In this document: one piece after another, positions 1-6,603 of the stretch
Layout: each line of letters starts with the position of its first letter
Position numbering within the stretch: the stretch's first letter is position 1
Source of the DNA: an uncultured Oscillochloris sp.
GTDB taxonomy: Bacteria > Chloroflexota > Chloroflexia > Chloroflexales > Chloroflexaceae
DNA: 7,194 nucleotides
Direction of reading: 5' to 3'
NCBI GenBank assembly: GCA_903877345.1
Contig: CAIRDL010000286.1
Span: 1 to 7,194, forward strand
Notes under the pieces: generated by a model
The model's input: the letters and a program-made list of their open reading frames with translations, nothing else
The model's database searches: none
What the model was told of the DNA's origin: nothing
Made by a program: the position numbers and the translations under genes

Positions 1-2565
1 GTATGGCCCTTCGCTACTAGCCCGTAACGTAACCCCGCCACGCTCGGTGTAGCGCCGCGCATTATCAAGCAACTGGGCAATGGCCCGCTTGAGTTGTTCC
101 CGATCTGCTTGCACTGGAGGTAACGTTGCCGGAAGCTCAATAGTTACGGTCAGGTTTTTCGCGGTGAAATTTTGCCGCAGGGGCGCCAGCGCCGCATTGA
201 CCACCGGCGCTAGGTCTAACGGCTCGCATTCGGTCTCGAGCTGGCCCGACTCAATGTCGGCAATCATGATGGCGTTATTGACCATATCGGTCATATCTAC
301 TGCCCGTAACCGCACTTGGGTCAGCAATTCGGTCTGGTCAGCCGAAGGTTTCTCGCCGCCGCTCCCGCGTAACAGCAACTCGGTATAGCCGCGAATAACC
401 GTCAGCGGCGAGCGCAGTTCATGCGAAATCGTCGCAATAAAATCGGTCTTCGCCTTATCCATTGCTACCGTTTCTGTAACATCGTGTAGCACCAGCACCT
501 CACCGCTGGGTTTGCCGTCCTCGCCGATCACCGGGGCTTGGGTCAAGGTAAGAAAGCGCGGGCCAAGCCGAAACTGCGTTCCCGCCTGTCCGAACAACTC
601 CTGGCTCTGACTCACCGCCTCAAGGGGCAAATCGGTAAAGTAGGGGCGGGTCGTCTGCCAGTCGGGCAAATCCAGCATCTGCTCGGCAGCGTTATTCAGC
701 AGCACAATGCGCCCTTTGTCATTACAAACCATCACGCCATCGCCAATCGAGGCCAGAATCGCCCGCCGCTCTTTGGCGTCACGCTGCACTTGGCCGTAAA
801 GCACCGCGTTGGCGAGCACTGCCACGGCCATGTTGGCAATTACCGCGAGGCTCTGCGTATTGGCCTCGTTAAACGCATCGGAATTTTGATGCAAAAAGAG
901 CAATGCCCCGGCAAGTTGGTGCTGGCGGAAGACCGGCGCGTTGTAAACGGTACCCAGGCTTGGATCAAGGCCCGCAGCCTCCAGCACCGCCTCGCTGGTC
1001 ACGCGAAGCAATTGGATCGCCTGCGGGTCACGGGTCGCCAATTCGGCGAGCAGTGGCGTGCTGGCGCTCAGCACGATCTCGGCAGCGGGCACCAGCGCTG
1101 AAGCGGCGGGGCGCCCATAGTAGCGGAAGCCCTCCGGCTCTTCGAGCAGCGCGACCGCCTCGGTGTCCGTCACAAACGAACTAGCAGCCTCCGACACCAC
1201 CGCAAGCACCTGCGCGACCTCAATGGTGCGGTTCAGTTCCCGGCTCACCGTGTAGAGCCGCATCAGGTGTTCGGTCATTTGGTTGAAGGCCAGCGAGAGT
1301 TTGCCCAACTCATTGTGCGTTGTAACCGTACTGCGCCGCCGGAGATCCCCAGAAGTCACGGCCTCAGCGGTTTCAACCAAATTACTGAGCGGGCGCGTAA
1401 TGCGGCGGGCCACCTGCCAGCCAATCAGCACGGCACTTAGCGCCAAGGCAGCGGTGATACCAATCACCACCGAACGGCTGTCCGACCAAGCACTAATCAC
1501 AAAGTCGGTCGAAAGACCAACGGCAAAGTAGCCCGACTGCACCCCGCGAATCAGGAGCGGGGCGTAGACGAATTGGTACTGGTACTCGCTGATCAGGCGG
1601 ACATCAACCACCGAGCAGGCGGGCAAGCGGGTGCGGGCAACCGGGCTAACGAGACGACCCGGAAGGTTGCCAATGTCAACACAGGGGTCAGGCGAATTCC
1701 CTGCCTGTTGGTCGCTGGCCTCAGCATTCAGCTTCACCACCTCCGCGATCAGCGTCTGCGCCATCACAAGATCTTCCAACGTAACGTCAGTGGCCGTCGT
1801 GGCATAGGCGGTTCCGTCCACATCGTAGATCATGCTGACGGAGGCTTGGCTGCGAGTCTGGAGATCTTTGAGGAGCACATCGAGGTGTTGGGCTACAAGC
1901 ACGCCACCGACCAGTCGATCAGTGTCGGTCGCTGGATCACGCCAATAGACCGGCGCAACGGAAAAGAAATACAGATTGTCTTGGTTGTTCGCCAACTTAA
2001 AATTGATCAGGCCACTGTATTTATCGCCCACCGTGTTGTCGCTGCCCGGCACCAGGCTGCTTCCACCGCCTAGCACCTTGTCAATCTGGTACGAACCCTT
2101 GATGTTGGTGCTGGGATTGCGAATGGGTTCAAGGGAGTTCACAGGGTTACGCTCCCAATCGCTAAACGCCTGCCCGTTGGGGTCAAAAACAATCAGCCGG
2201 TCAGCCTTGACATTCTCGCGGCTCTGGCCGTCCAGCCAGAGGCTAAGCAGGGCTTCTTCAAGACCGACGGTGTCGCGGTTCGCCATCGCCGCATCAACGG
2301 CAGGCGCACCCGTCTTCGGGTTGGGGGCGGTGTGCGTGACCGTGTTCAAATAGTTGAGATTGCCGATCTCCCGTTGGGCAAACGACTCGGCAAAGTTGCG
2401 GGCGATCTGCCCAAGTTGGTTGTTGAAGCGCTCTTGCCAGCTATCGGCCACCAACGTGACCGCGACAAACGAGCCGATGAGCATCACCAAAATCATCAGG
2501 CCCAAATAAGGCCCAATGACGGTGTACTGAATCTTCGAGCGATATTCTTTGACGACCTGGCGCAT
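1..2565 (-). CDS. Membrane-bound sensor histidine kinase, HAMP-GAF-PAS-HisKA (3' end outside window)
   Basis: One uninterrupted frame of 855 codons runs from ATG at 2565 to the left edge. The protein should sense an extracytoplasmic signal, autophosphorylate on histidine and pass the phosphate to an unknown response regulator. Domains by residue: transmembrane helix about 14-38; extracytoplasmic region about 40-362, possibly Cache-like, with Cys295 and Cys317; second transmembrane helix about 364-383; HAMP about 384-436 (RRITRPLSNL, then NELGKLSLAFNQM); GAF about 445-590; PAS about 597-700; HisKA with phosphoacceptor His715 in ISHELRSPLTVI; start of HATPase with N-box QLLDNARRYTERGG (Asn835). 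The G1, F and G2 boxes would lie past the edge, so the ATPase is cut by the window and not visibly defective. ATG at 2568 is in frame immediately before 2565 and equally possible; an in-frame TGA at 2643-2641 and the lack of another ATG below it rule out a longer start. Kinase assignment is firm; ligand and partner are unknown. Confidence 0.95.
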   Translation of the reverse strand, partial: MRQVVKEYRSKIQYTVIGPYLGLMILVMLIGSFVAVTLVADSWQERFNNQLGQIARNFAESFAQREIGNLNYLNTVTHTAPNPKTGAPAVDAAMANRDTVGLEEALLSLWLDGQSRENVKADRLIVFDPNGQAFSDWERNPVNSLEPIRNPSTNIKGSYQIDKVLGGGSSLVPGSDNTVGDKYSGLINFKLANNQDNLYFFSVAPVYWRDPATDTDRLVGGVLVAQHLDVLLKDLQTRSQASVSMIYDVDGTAYATTATDVTLEDLVMAQTLIAEVVKLNAEASDQQAGNSPDPCVDIGNLPGRLVSPVARTRLPACSVVDVRLISEYQYQFVYAPLLIRGVQSGYFAVGLSTDFVISAWSDSRSVVIGITAALALSAVLIGWQVARRITRPLSNLVETAEAVTSGDLRRRSTVTTHNELGKLSLAFNQMTEHLMRLYTVSRELNRTIEVAQVLAVVSEAASSFVTDTEAVALLEEPEGFRYYGRPAASALVPAAEIVLSASTPLLAELATRDPQAIQLLRVTSEAVLEAAGLDPSLGTVYNAPVFRQHQLAGALLFLHQNSDAFNEANTQSLAVIANMAVAVLANAVLYGQVQRDAKERRAILASIGDGVMVCNDKGRIVLLNNAAEQMLDLPDWQTTRPYFTDLPLEAVSQSQELFGQAGTQFRLGPRFLTLTQAPVIGEDGKPSGEVLVLHDVTETVAMDKAKTDFIATISHELRSPLTVIRGYTELLLRGSGGEKPSADQTELLTQVRLRAVDMTDMVNNAIMIADIESGQLETECEPLDLAPVVNAALAPLRQNFTAKNLTVTIELPATLPPVQADREQLKRAIAQLLDNARRYTERGGVTLRASSEGPY

Positions 2566-2799
2566 CATGCATCCCGTTGGCAGCGGGTGCCAGGCGCGAG
2601 GCCCGCCGCTTGTACCGCCGGGTTGGGTTCCGCCCGCTGATCACCCTCAGCGCACAGAACCGGCAACCGACGACGAAAGGGTGTTCCTCGTCACGCCGAC
2701 CACCAACGCCGTGAACGTCACAGCCATCAGCCACGGTGCCTAAAACGGCATGTGACGGCTCGTTGGTACGCGATGTAGTTGCGCGAAGTAGTTCAAGTG
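2566..2799 (-). other. Long 5' leader of the membrane kinase gene
   Basis: The gene-free stretch between the two kinases is about 311 bases (2566-2876). This part would be the untranslated leader if the promoter at 2800-2829 is used, about 228 nt from a start near 2793 to the kinase ATG. I see no riboswitch, tRNA-like fold or terminator with a U-tract. A 26-codon frame (ATG 2727, TGA 2643-2641) lies in the kinase's own frame, but its only SD-like element is a weak AGG. The kinase SD is also weak (GGGA just before the ATG pair). No heptamer repeats of the kind found around the glycosyltransferase occur here. Confidence 0.4.
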
Positions 2800-2829
2800 A
2801 TTATAGATCAGTGCGCTTGCTTCCACCAA
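2800..2829 (-). promoter_or_regulatory. Sigma70-like promoter for the membrane kinase
   Basis: Read on the minus strand, a perfect TATAAT lies at 2805-2800. A partial -35 hexamer TTGGTG (three of six matches to TTGACA) lies at 2829-2824, with an 18-bp spacer. The pair sits about 50 bp after the stop codon of the upstream kinase, pointing at the membrane kinase. This suggests independent transcription, although read-through from upstream is possible because no terminator is visible between the genes. Confidence 0.5.
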
Positions 2830-2838
2830 GCAGCGCTA

Positions 2839-2852
2839 TGACGAATTTGTCA
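2839..2852. promoter_or_regulatory. 14-bp near-perfect palindrome, candidate operator
   Basis: TGACGAATTTGTCA pairs with its own reverse complement except at one position pair (5 and 10). It lies 9 bp upstream of the proposed -35 element, centred near -53 from the inferred start site. That is a usual location for a dimeric activator. No regulator in the window is an obvious partner. Confidence 0.35.
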
Positions 2853-2876
2853 GACATCCACGGAGGTCAACCTTGT

Positions 2877-5099
2877 TTAGCTCGCCGCGCCGCCCAACGG
2901 CTCCGGCGCACCGGCGTAGCGTTGCGCTTGGCTTAACGGTAGGGCAAAGGCAAACGTGCTGCCCGCGCCCGCAACACTCTGCAGCCAGATGCGCCCGCCG
3001 TGGGCCTCGACTGTCAGCTTACAAAACGTTAAGCCGAGGCCGGTACCCCGCACTTTATGCCCGTTCCGTACTTGACCGAACTTCTCAAAAATGCGCTCGT
3101 GATACTGCGCCGGAATGCCCGGCCCGTGGTCGCGCACCCAATAGACCAGCCAAGCACCCGCCGCAAGAGTAGGCAAACGCAACGACCCATCGGCAAGCGT
3201 ATGGGCACCGTGGGCGGCAAGATCGGCGAAACCGGCCCCCAACAGCACCTCGCCCCCGGAAGGCGAGAACTTAATCGCGTTGTCGAGCAGATTCTGGAGC
3301 ACCCGCACCAACTTCTCACGATCCGCCTCGATCACCGGCAAGTCCACCGGCAGGGCTTGCCGCAACACCACCCGCTGGCCCTGCGCCGAGGCCCGCAGCC
3401 GGTCAAGGGCTTGCTCCACCACGGCATACGGCGTGACCGGCGCGCAGTCCAGGCTCATATGCCCCTGTTCCATCTTTGAAATATCGAGCATCGTATTGAC
3501 CATCTCAAGCATGGTTTGGCTGCCTTGGTGGGCAATGCTCAATAACTCTTGCTGCTGCTCGGAGGTTGGCCCGCCAAGGCCGCGCTTGACCATCATGATG
3601 CCGTTCATAATCGCCGTGAGCGGGGCGCGCAGGTCGTGTACCAGCATCCCCGTGTAATCCTCGCGCAATTGGGCCAGTTCACGCTCTTTAGAAATATCTT
3701 GAAACAGCGCCAGGCGGCCTATCTGCGCGCCACTCGTTTCACGCACCGGCAGGGTGTAGTGGCGAATAAAGCGGCGCTGGGGGGAAACAAACTCCATCTC
3801 GACCACCTCATCCGGGTCGTCGGCGCTGAGCCACGAGGGGCTGTTGAGACTACTGGCGCGGTTCCGCAACTCGGCCAGCACCAGCGCCAACGGACGCCCC
3901 AACAGGCTTTCGCGGCGCACTTGGAGCAACTCAGCCGCCTCGGAGTTGGCCGTAACAATGGCGTCACGCAGATCTGCCATCAGGATGCCGTCGTTCGTCG
4001 AGTTCAGAATGGCCTCAAAACGATCCCGCACCGTCGTGACCGTCTGGAAGAGCCGGGCGTTCTCAATCGCGACCCCCACCGTCGCCGCCATCCGCATCAG
4101 CCGACTCGCTTCCTCCTCAGTGAACACGCCCTCGCGTTTATTGAGCAATTCGATGACGCCAATCGTGCGGCCCTTCACCACAATCGGCACACACAAAATG
4201 GTCTGCACATCATAGCCAAGCGAGTCGCTCACTTCGCGGAAGAAGCGCGGATCTTGCTGCACATCGTTGACAATCGCGTAATGTTGCGAATTCGCCACAT
4301 TCCACACAATACCTTGCCCCTTCGGCACGCGCACACCAAAGAGTTTCTCCTGGTCGGCCTCCAGGATCATCACAAAGACCAGTTCCTCGGTCTCTTCATC
4401 CAGCATCAGTAGCGAGCCAGCGCCAACGCGGAAGTACTTGTTGATTTTTTCCATCACCAAGTGGTAAATTTCGCGGGTGTTGAGTGACGAGGTGACGGCG
4501 GCGGCAATATCGTTGAGCGTTGCGAGTTCGGCGGTGCGGCGCTGGGCCTTTTCGGTGATACGAAACGAGGTAATCGCAGCGGCGATTTGACCAGCGAGCA
4601 AGCGCGCTTGGGCGATCTCATTTTCGCCAAAATGGTGGGGCGTCCCGATGCTGGCAACGAGCAGCACGCCGATACAGCTATCGAGGGCCACCAAGGGCAG
4701 CAGCAAGATTGACTTGATCTGCTCGGCAGCCAACAGCGTGAGGAGTTGCCGCGAGGTCGAGCCAGACTCCTGCCCGTCGAGTTCCTGATTAATATCACGA
4801 ATCTGCACATGCTGGCGCTCCGCCACCACCTGTTGGAGGCTACTCGTCTCGGCCAGCTTGAATGGCGGCGGCAGATGGAGGCGCGGCGGCGAGGTGCTGA
4901 CCAGACGGGCGGTGGTACCCGCATCATCCAGCAGCACAACCCCGCTCGTCGTGAGATTCAGCAGGTGGGCAAACTCGTTCAGGCCCAGCATGAGCAGTTC
5001 ATCGAGCGTGGCGGCAGTCTCGATGGCGGCAGCAATCCGCAACAGAGCGGCGGTACGCAGATCGCCAGGGTTTGGTTCCACGTTCCGCCTTCGGGTCAT
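2877..5099 (-). CDS. Soluble sensor histidine kinase, GAF-GAF-PAS-HisKA-HATPase
   Basis: This is a complete 740-residue cytoplasmic two-component kinase; no signal peptide or membrane helix is visible. Domains by residue: GAF about 28-178 (IKSILLLPLVALDSCIGVLLVAS); GAF about 205-350 with the typical IVNDVQQDPRFF and CVPIVVKGRTIGVIELLNK segments; PAS about 358-470; HisKA with phosphoacceptor His488 in LVHDLRAPLTAI; HATPase_c about 590-722 with N-box NLLDNAIKFSPSGG (Asn607), G1 DHGPGIP (Asp657), F-box ERIFEKFGQ and G2 GTGLGL (685-690). All catalytic boxes are intact, so it should be active. The spacing from N-box to G1 is unusually long. No bilin-type chromophore signature or PHY domain is evident, so the signal is probably a small ligand or redox state; this is inference. 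ATG at 5099 is the first in-frame start after a stop; its SD is weak (AAGG, 13 nt upstream). It has no receiver domain and no adjacent response regulator in the window. Confidence 0.96.
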   Translation of the reverse strand: MTRRRNVEPNPGDLRTAALLRIAAAIETAATLDELLMLGLNEFAHLLNLTTSGVVLLDDAGTTARLVSTSPPRLHLPPPFKLAETSSLQQVVAERQHVQIRDINQELDGQESGSTSRQLLTLLAAEQIKSILLLPLVALDSCIGVLLVASIGTPHHFGENEIAQARLLAGQIAAAITSFRITEKAQRRTAELATLNDIAAAVTSSLNTREIYHLVMEKINKYFRVGAGSLLMLDEETEELVFVMILEADQEKLFGVRVPKGQGIVWNVANSQHYAIVNDVQQDPRFFREVSDSLGYDVQTILCVPIVVKGRTIGVIELLNKREGVFTEEEASRLMRMAATVGVAIENARLFQTVTTVRDRFEAILNSTNDGILMADLRDAIVTANSEAAELLQVRRESLLGRPLALVLAELRNRASSLNSPSWLSADDPDEVVEMEFVSPQRRFIRHYTLPVRETSGAQIGRLALFQDISKERELAQLREDYTGMLVHDLRAPLTAIMNGIMMVKRGLGGPTSEQQQELLSIAHQGSQTMLEMVNTMLDISKMEQGHMSLDCAPVTPYAVVEQALDRLRASAQGQRVVLRQALPVDLPVIEADREKLVRVLQNLLDNAIKFSPSGGEVLLGAGFADLAAHGAHTLADGSLRLPTLAAGAWLVYWVRDHGPGIPAQYHERIFEKFGQVRNGHKVRGTGLGLTFCKLTVEAHGGRIWLQSVAGAGSTFAFALPLSQAQRYAGAPEPLGGAAS

Positions 5100-5251
5100 A
5101 GAATGGATTGCCTTTAACCAAGGGTTCAGGGGCCAAACTGCGGATTGCAGGCCGTGGGGAAGGTTCCTGATCTTGGTTGCATAAACGACCGTGGTTCAGA
5201 ACTTCGCACCGCAACGCCTGATTACACCGCGATCAGTATGCTGAGCGGCCC
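5100..5251 (-). other. 5' leader of the soluble kinase gene
   Basis: If the promoter at 5252-5280 is used, this is an untranslated leader of about 146 nt. A short dyad (TCAG, 4-nt spacer, CTGA) at 5233-5244 lies at the expected transcription start. A frame from TTG at 5214 runs through into the kinase gene in another reading frame, but it has no recognisable content and is not called. No structured RNA family is recognisable. Confidence 0.35.
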
Positions 5252-5280
5252 ATTATAGCGCCCGCCCGACAGGGCGGCAA
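5252..5280 (-). promoter_or_regulatory. Sigma70-like promoter for the soluble kinase
   Basis: On the minus strand TTGCCG (5280-5275, four of six matches to TTGACA) and a perfect TATAAT (5257-5252) are separated by the optimal 17 bp. It is the best promoter match I found in the window and lies between the glycosyltransferase stop and the kinase start. A GC-rich dyad fills much of the spacer. A weaker dyad (TGGC, 4-nt spacer, GCCA) at 5284-5295 lies just upstream of the -35 element. Confidence 0.6.
5262..5277. promoter_or_regulatory. GC-rich inverted repeat in the promoter spacer
   Basis: CCGCCC and GGGCGG form a perfect 6-bp stem around a GACA loop. It covers most of the spacer and three bases of the -35 element of the soluble-kinase promoter. 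It could be an operator whose occupancy blocks polymerase, or a hairpin at the end of the glycosyltransferase transcript. No T-tract follows on either strand, so a classical intrinsic terminator is unlikely. Confidence 0.4.
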
Positions 5281-5296
5281 ATGTGGCCTCAGCCAA

Positions 5297-5324
5297 GGGG
5301 ATGGGGGATGAGGGTTGGGTTGAG
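5297..5324 (+). repeat. G-rich heptamer tract, canonical G-quadruplex pattern on the plus strand
   Basis: Two exact GGGGATG units (5297-5310) are followed by two degenerate 7-bp units, AGGGTTG and GGTTGAG. The tract has four G-runs of at least three (5297-5319) with loops of 2, 4 and 2 bases, which satisfies the usual G-quadruplex pattern. The G-rich strand here is the template for the minus-strand genes. The unit matches the tract at 6604-6659 in reversed orientation. Confidence 0.7.
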
Positions 5325-5341
5325 CGCAGCTTTGCGTGCTG

Positions 5342-5404
5342 TGTGATGCGTGATCCGTGACCGGGCCGCACGCTGACTGATCACGCATTCCGGATCACGG
5401 ATCA
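5342..5404. repeat. Heptamer-derived double inverted repeat overlapping the glycosyltransferase stop
   Basis: Two overlapping perfect 10-bp inverted repeats are present. ATGCGTGATC (5346-5355) pairs with GATCACGCAT (5379-5388), and TGATCCGTGA (5351-5360) pairs with TCACGGATCA (5395-5404). They share 5351-5355, so an RNA could form one hairpin or the other. Both blocks break into 7-bp units of CGTGATC type or its complement. The second repeat includes the glycosyltransferase stop codon (5397-5395). No U-tract follows, so a terminator role is only possible. Confidence 0.75.
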
Positions 5405-6573
5405 ACTGAACAATGTCCGTATGCAGCAACCCTACAATCCAAATACAGTCGCTCATGCTGCTCAGCAATGCCTTCCCAACTGAAGCGAGCCACAAGCGCA
5501 CGCCCAACAGCGGCAAGCTCCGCCGCTTCGGTCGGCCTAGCCGCGAGGCGGGCGAGGGCGGCAGCGAGGGCGGGCGCGTCGTCAGGTGGCACGAGCAGCG
5601 CCGCACCAGTCGCAAGCGCCGCTGTCGTCGCCGCATCAGCGGGCGTCGTCGTGACGACCGGGCAGCCGTGCGCCAAGGCGGCGAGCAAACTGCCCCGGCG
5701 GAAGGAAGCCCCATCGCAGAACGGCAACGCCGCGCAGTCAGCCGCCAACAGATGCGCCGAAACCACCGGGTCAGGCACATGCCCCGTGGCGATCACCCGC
5801 TCGCTCAGGCCAAGCGTGGCACAGCGGGCGCGCACCACCTCAGCATAGGCGCGATCTTGCGGAGCCGTCGCCGACCCGCCAATCAGCACCAACCGCCACG
5901 GCAGCACAAGGCGGGCCAGTGCTTCAAGCAGCACCAGCACCCCTTTGCTGGGCGAGAGCAGCCCGAAGTAGGCTACCAACAGTTCGTTGGGCGCGACCCC
6001 CAACTGCGCCCGCCAGCCGGAGCGGTCGTAGGCGGGCGGCGGCGCAACGGCGATGTTCGTGCCAATCGGAATGACGACCGCCCTGCCAAGGCGCGCCGCA
6101 TCGGCCTGATTGGTCGCCACCACCGCGTCTGCATCGTGTGCCAGCCGCATATTCGCCCAGGCACGCAGCGGGCCAGCTTTGGGGAAAAGATAAGGTACCA
6201 GCAGATCGTGAAAGGTGACGGCGACCCGTGGCCGCCCCGCAAGGCCGCGTAGCCGCCAGGGCAGCGCGTTGATGCCGGGGCGCATCGCGTAGGCTCCCGT
6301 CTGGTACTGAATGTGAAGCCAAGCAGGGCGCAGCGTGGCAAGCGCCTCAATCACGGCGGGCCAGACGCGGTACGACCAGTCGAGACGCACGTCGGGCTGA
6401 CTTAGGGGCAAACCTCGCTCATCCTGCTGGTAAAGCGTCAAGACGCCATCCTGCATGGTCAGCACGGCGACCGTATGGCGGCGGGCGCGTAGGGCGGCGG
6501 CGAGGCGACGGGTATAGTCACCAACGCCGCCGCGCTGCGGAGGATATTCCCCGGTGAGCAAGACCACACGCAT
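5395..6573 (-). CDS. GT4-type (GT-B fold) glycosyltransferase
   Basis: The protein has 392 residues from ATG at 6573, a normal length for family GT4, which transfers a sugar from an activated donor to an acceptor. Evidence, numbered from this ATG: an N-terminal strand and glycine loop (MRVVLLTGEYPPQRGGVGDYT), the usual acceptor-side start of GT4 enzymes; a mid-protein HDLLVPY segment near 122-128; donor-domain start FGLLSPSKGVLVLLEAL near 203-219; and the donor-binding segment PFCDGASFRRGSLLAALAHG near 284-303, in the place of the usual E-x7-E element. No membrane helix or signal peptide is seen, so it is likely cytosolic or peripheral on the membrane. The TTG at 6579 is also in frame, but GGGGAG lies 9 nt before the ATG and only 3 nt before the TTG, so ATG is preferred. 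The last residues (SVDP) and the stop are encoded by repeat DNA. It follows the prenyl synthase by 87 nt, probably in one operon. Substrates are unknown. Confidence 0.93.
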   Translation of the reverse strand: MRVVLLTGEYPPQRGGVGDYTRRLAAALRARRHTVAVLTMQDGVLTLYQQDERGLPLSQPDVRLDWSYRVWPAVIEALATLRPAWLHIQYQTGAYAMRPGINALPWRLRGLAGRPRVAVTFHDLLVPYLFPKAGPLRAWANMRLAHDADAVVATNQADAARLGRAVVIPIGTNIAVAPPPAYDRSGWRAQLGVAPNELLVAYFGLLSPSKGVLVLLEALARLVLPWRLVLIGGSATAPQDRAYAEVVRARCATLGLSERVIATGHVPDPVVSAHLLAADCAALPFCDGASFRRGSLLAALAHGCPVVTTTPADAATTAALATGAALLVPPDDAPALAAALARLAARPTEAAELAAVGRALVARFSWEGIAEQHERLYLDCRVAAYGHCSVDP

Positions 6574-6582
6574 CGGCAAATG

Positions 6583-6588
6583 CTCCCC
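6583..6588 (-). promoter_or_regulatory. Ribosome binding site deciding the glycosyltransferase start
   Basis: GGGGAG on the minus strand ends 9 nt before ATG 6573 and 3 nt before TTG 6579, which favours the ATG. A second purine-rich CGGAGG at 6600-6595 is too far upstream for that ATG. Confidence 0.6.
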
Positions 6589-6603
6589 TTACAACCTCCG
6601 ACT

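Noticed and set aside
538..1101. 187-codon open frame on the plus strand
   Set aside because: It is antisense to the GAF and PAS regions of the membrane kinase, and has no recognisable content or start context.
2441..2734. 97-codon minus-strand frame starting at GTG, overlapping the 5' end of the membrane kinase
   Set aside because: About half of it is the kinase N-terminus read in another frame; no SD and no domain. The kinase frame explains the sequence better.
2813..2834. Hairpin (GCTTG/CAAGC) as terminator of the soluble kinase
   Set aside because: Only a 5-bp perfect stem with no U-tract, and it coincides with the -35 region of the membrane kinase promoter.
3549..4412. 287-codon open frame on the plus strand
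   Set aside because: It is antisense to the middle of the soluble kinase, whose GAF and PAS domains are unmistakable. The translation is rich in His, Arg and Gln with no recognisable domain, as expected of a shadow frame in GC-rich DNA.
2877..5099. Soluble kinase as a phytochrome
   Set aside because: It has two GAF domains and a PAS, but no PHY domain and no recognisable bilin attachment signature.
4999..5214. 71-codon minus-strand frame from TTG through the soluble-kinase leader
   Set aside because: It runs out of frame into the kinase gene and has a Cys/Arg-rich tail typical of an off-frame translation.
5262..5277. Intrinsic terminator for the glycosyltransferase
   Set aside because: The stem is short and no T-tract follows on either strand; the bases also form the spacer of a good promoter, so a terminator call is not supported.
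5413..6252. 279-codon open frame on the plus strand
   Set aside because: It lies opposite the glycosyltransferase gene and gives an Arg-rich translation with no family resemblance.
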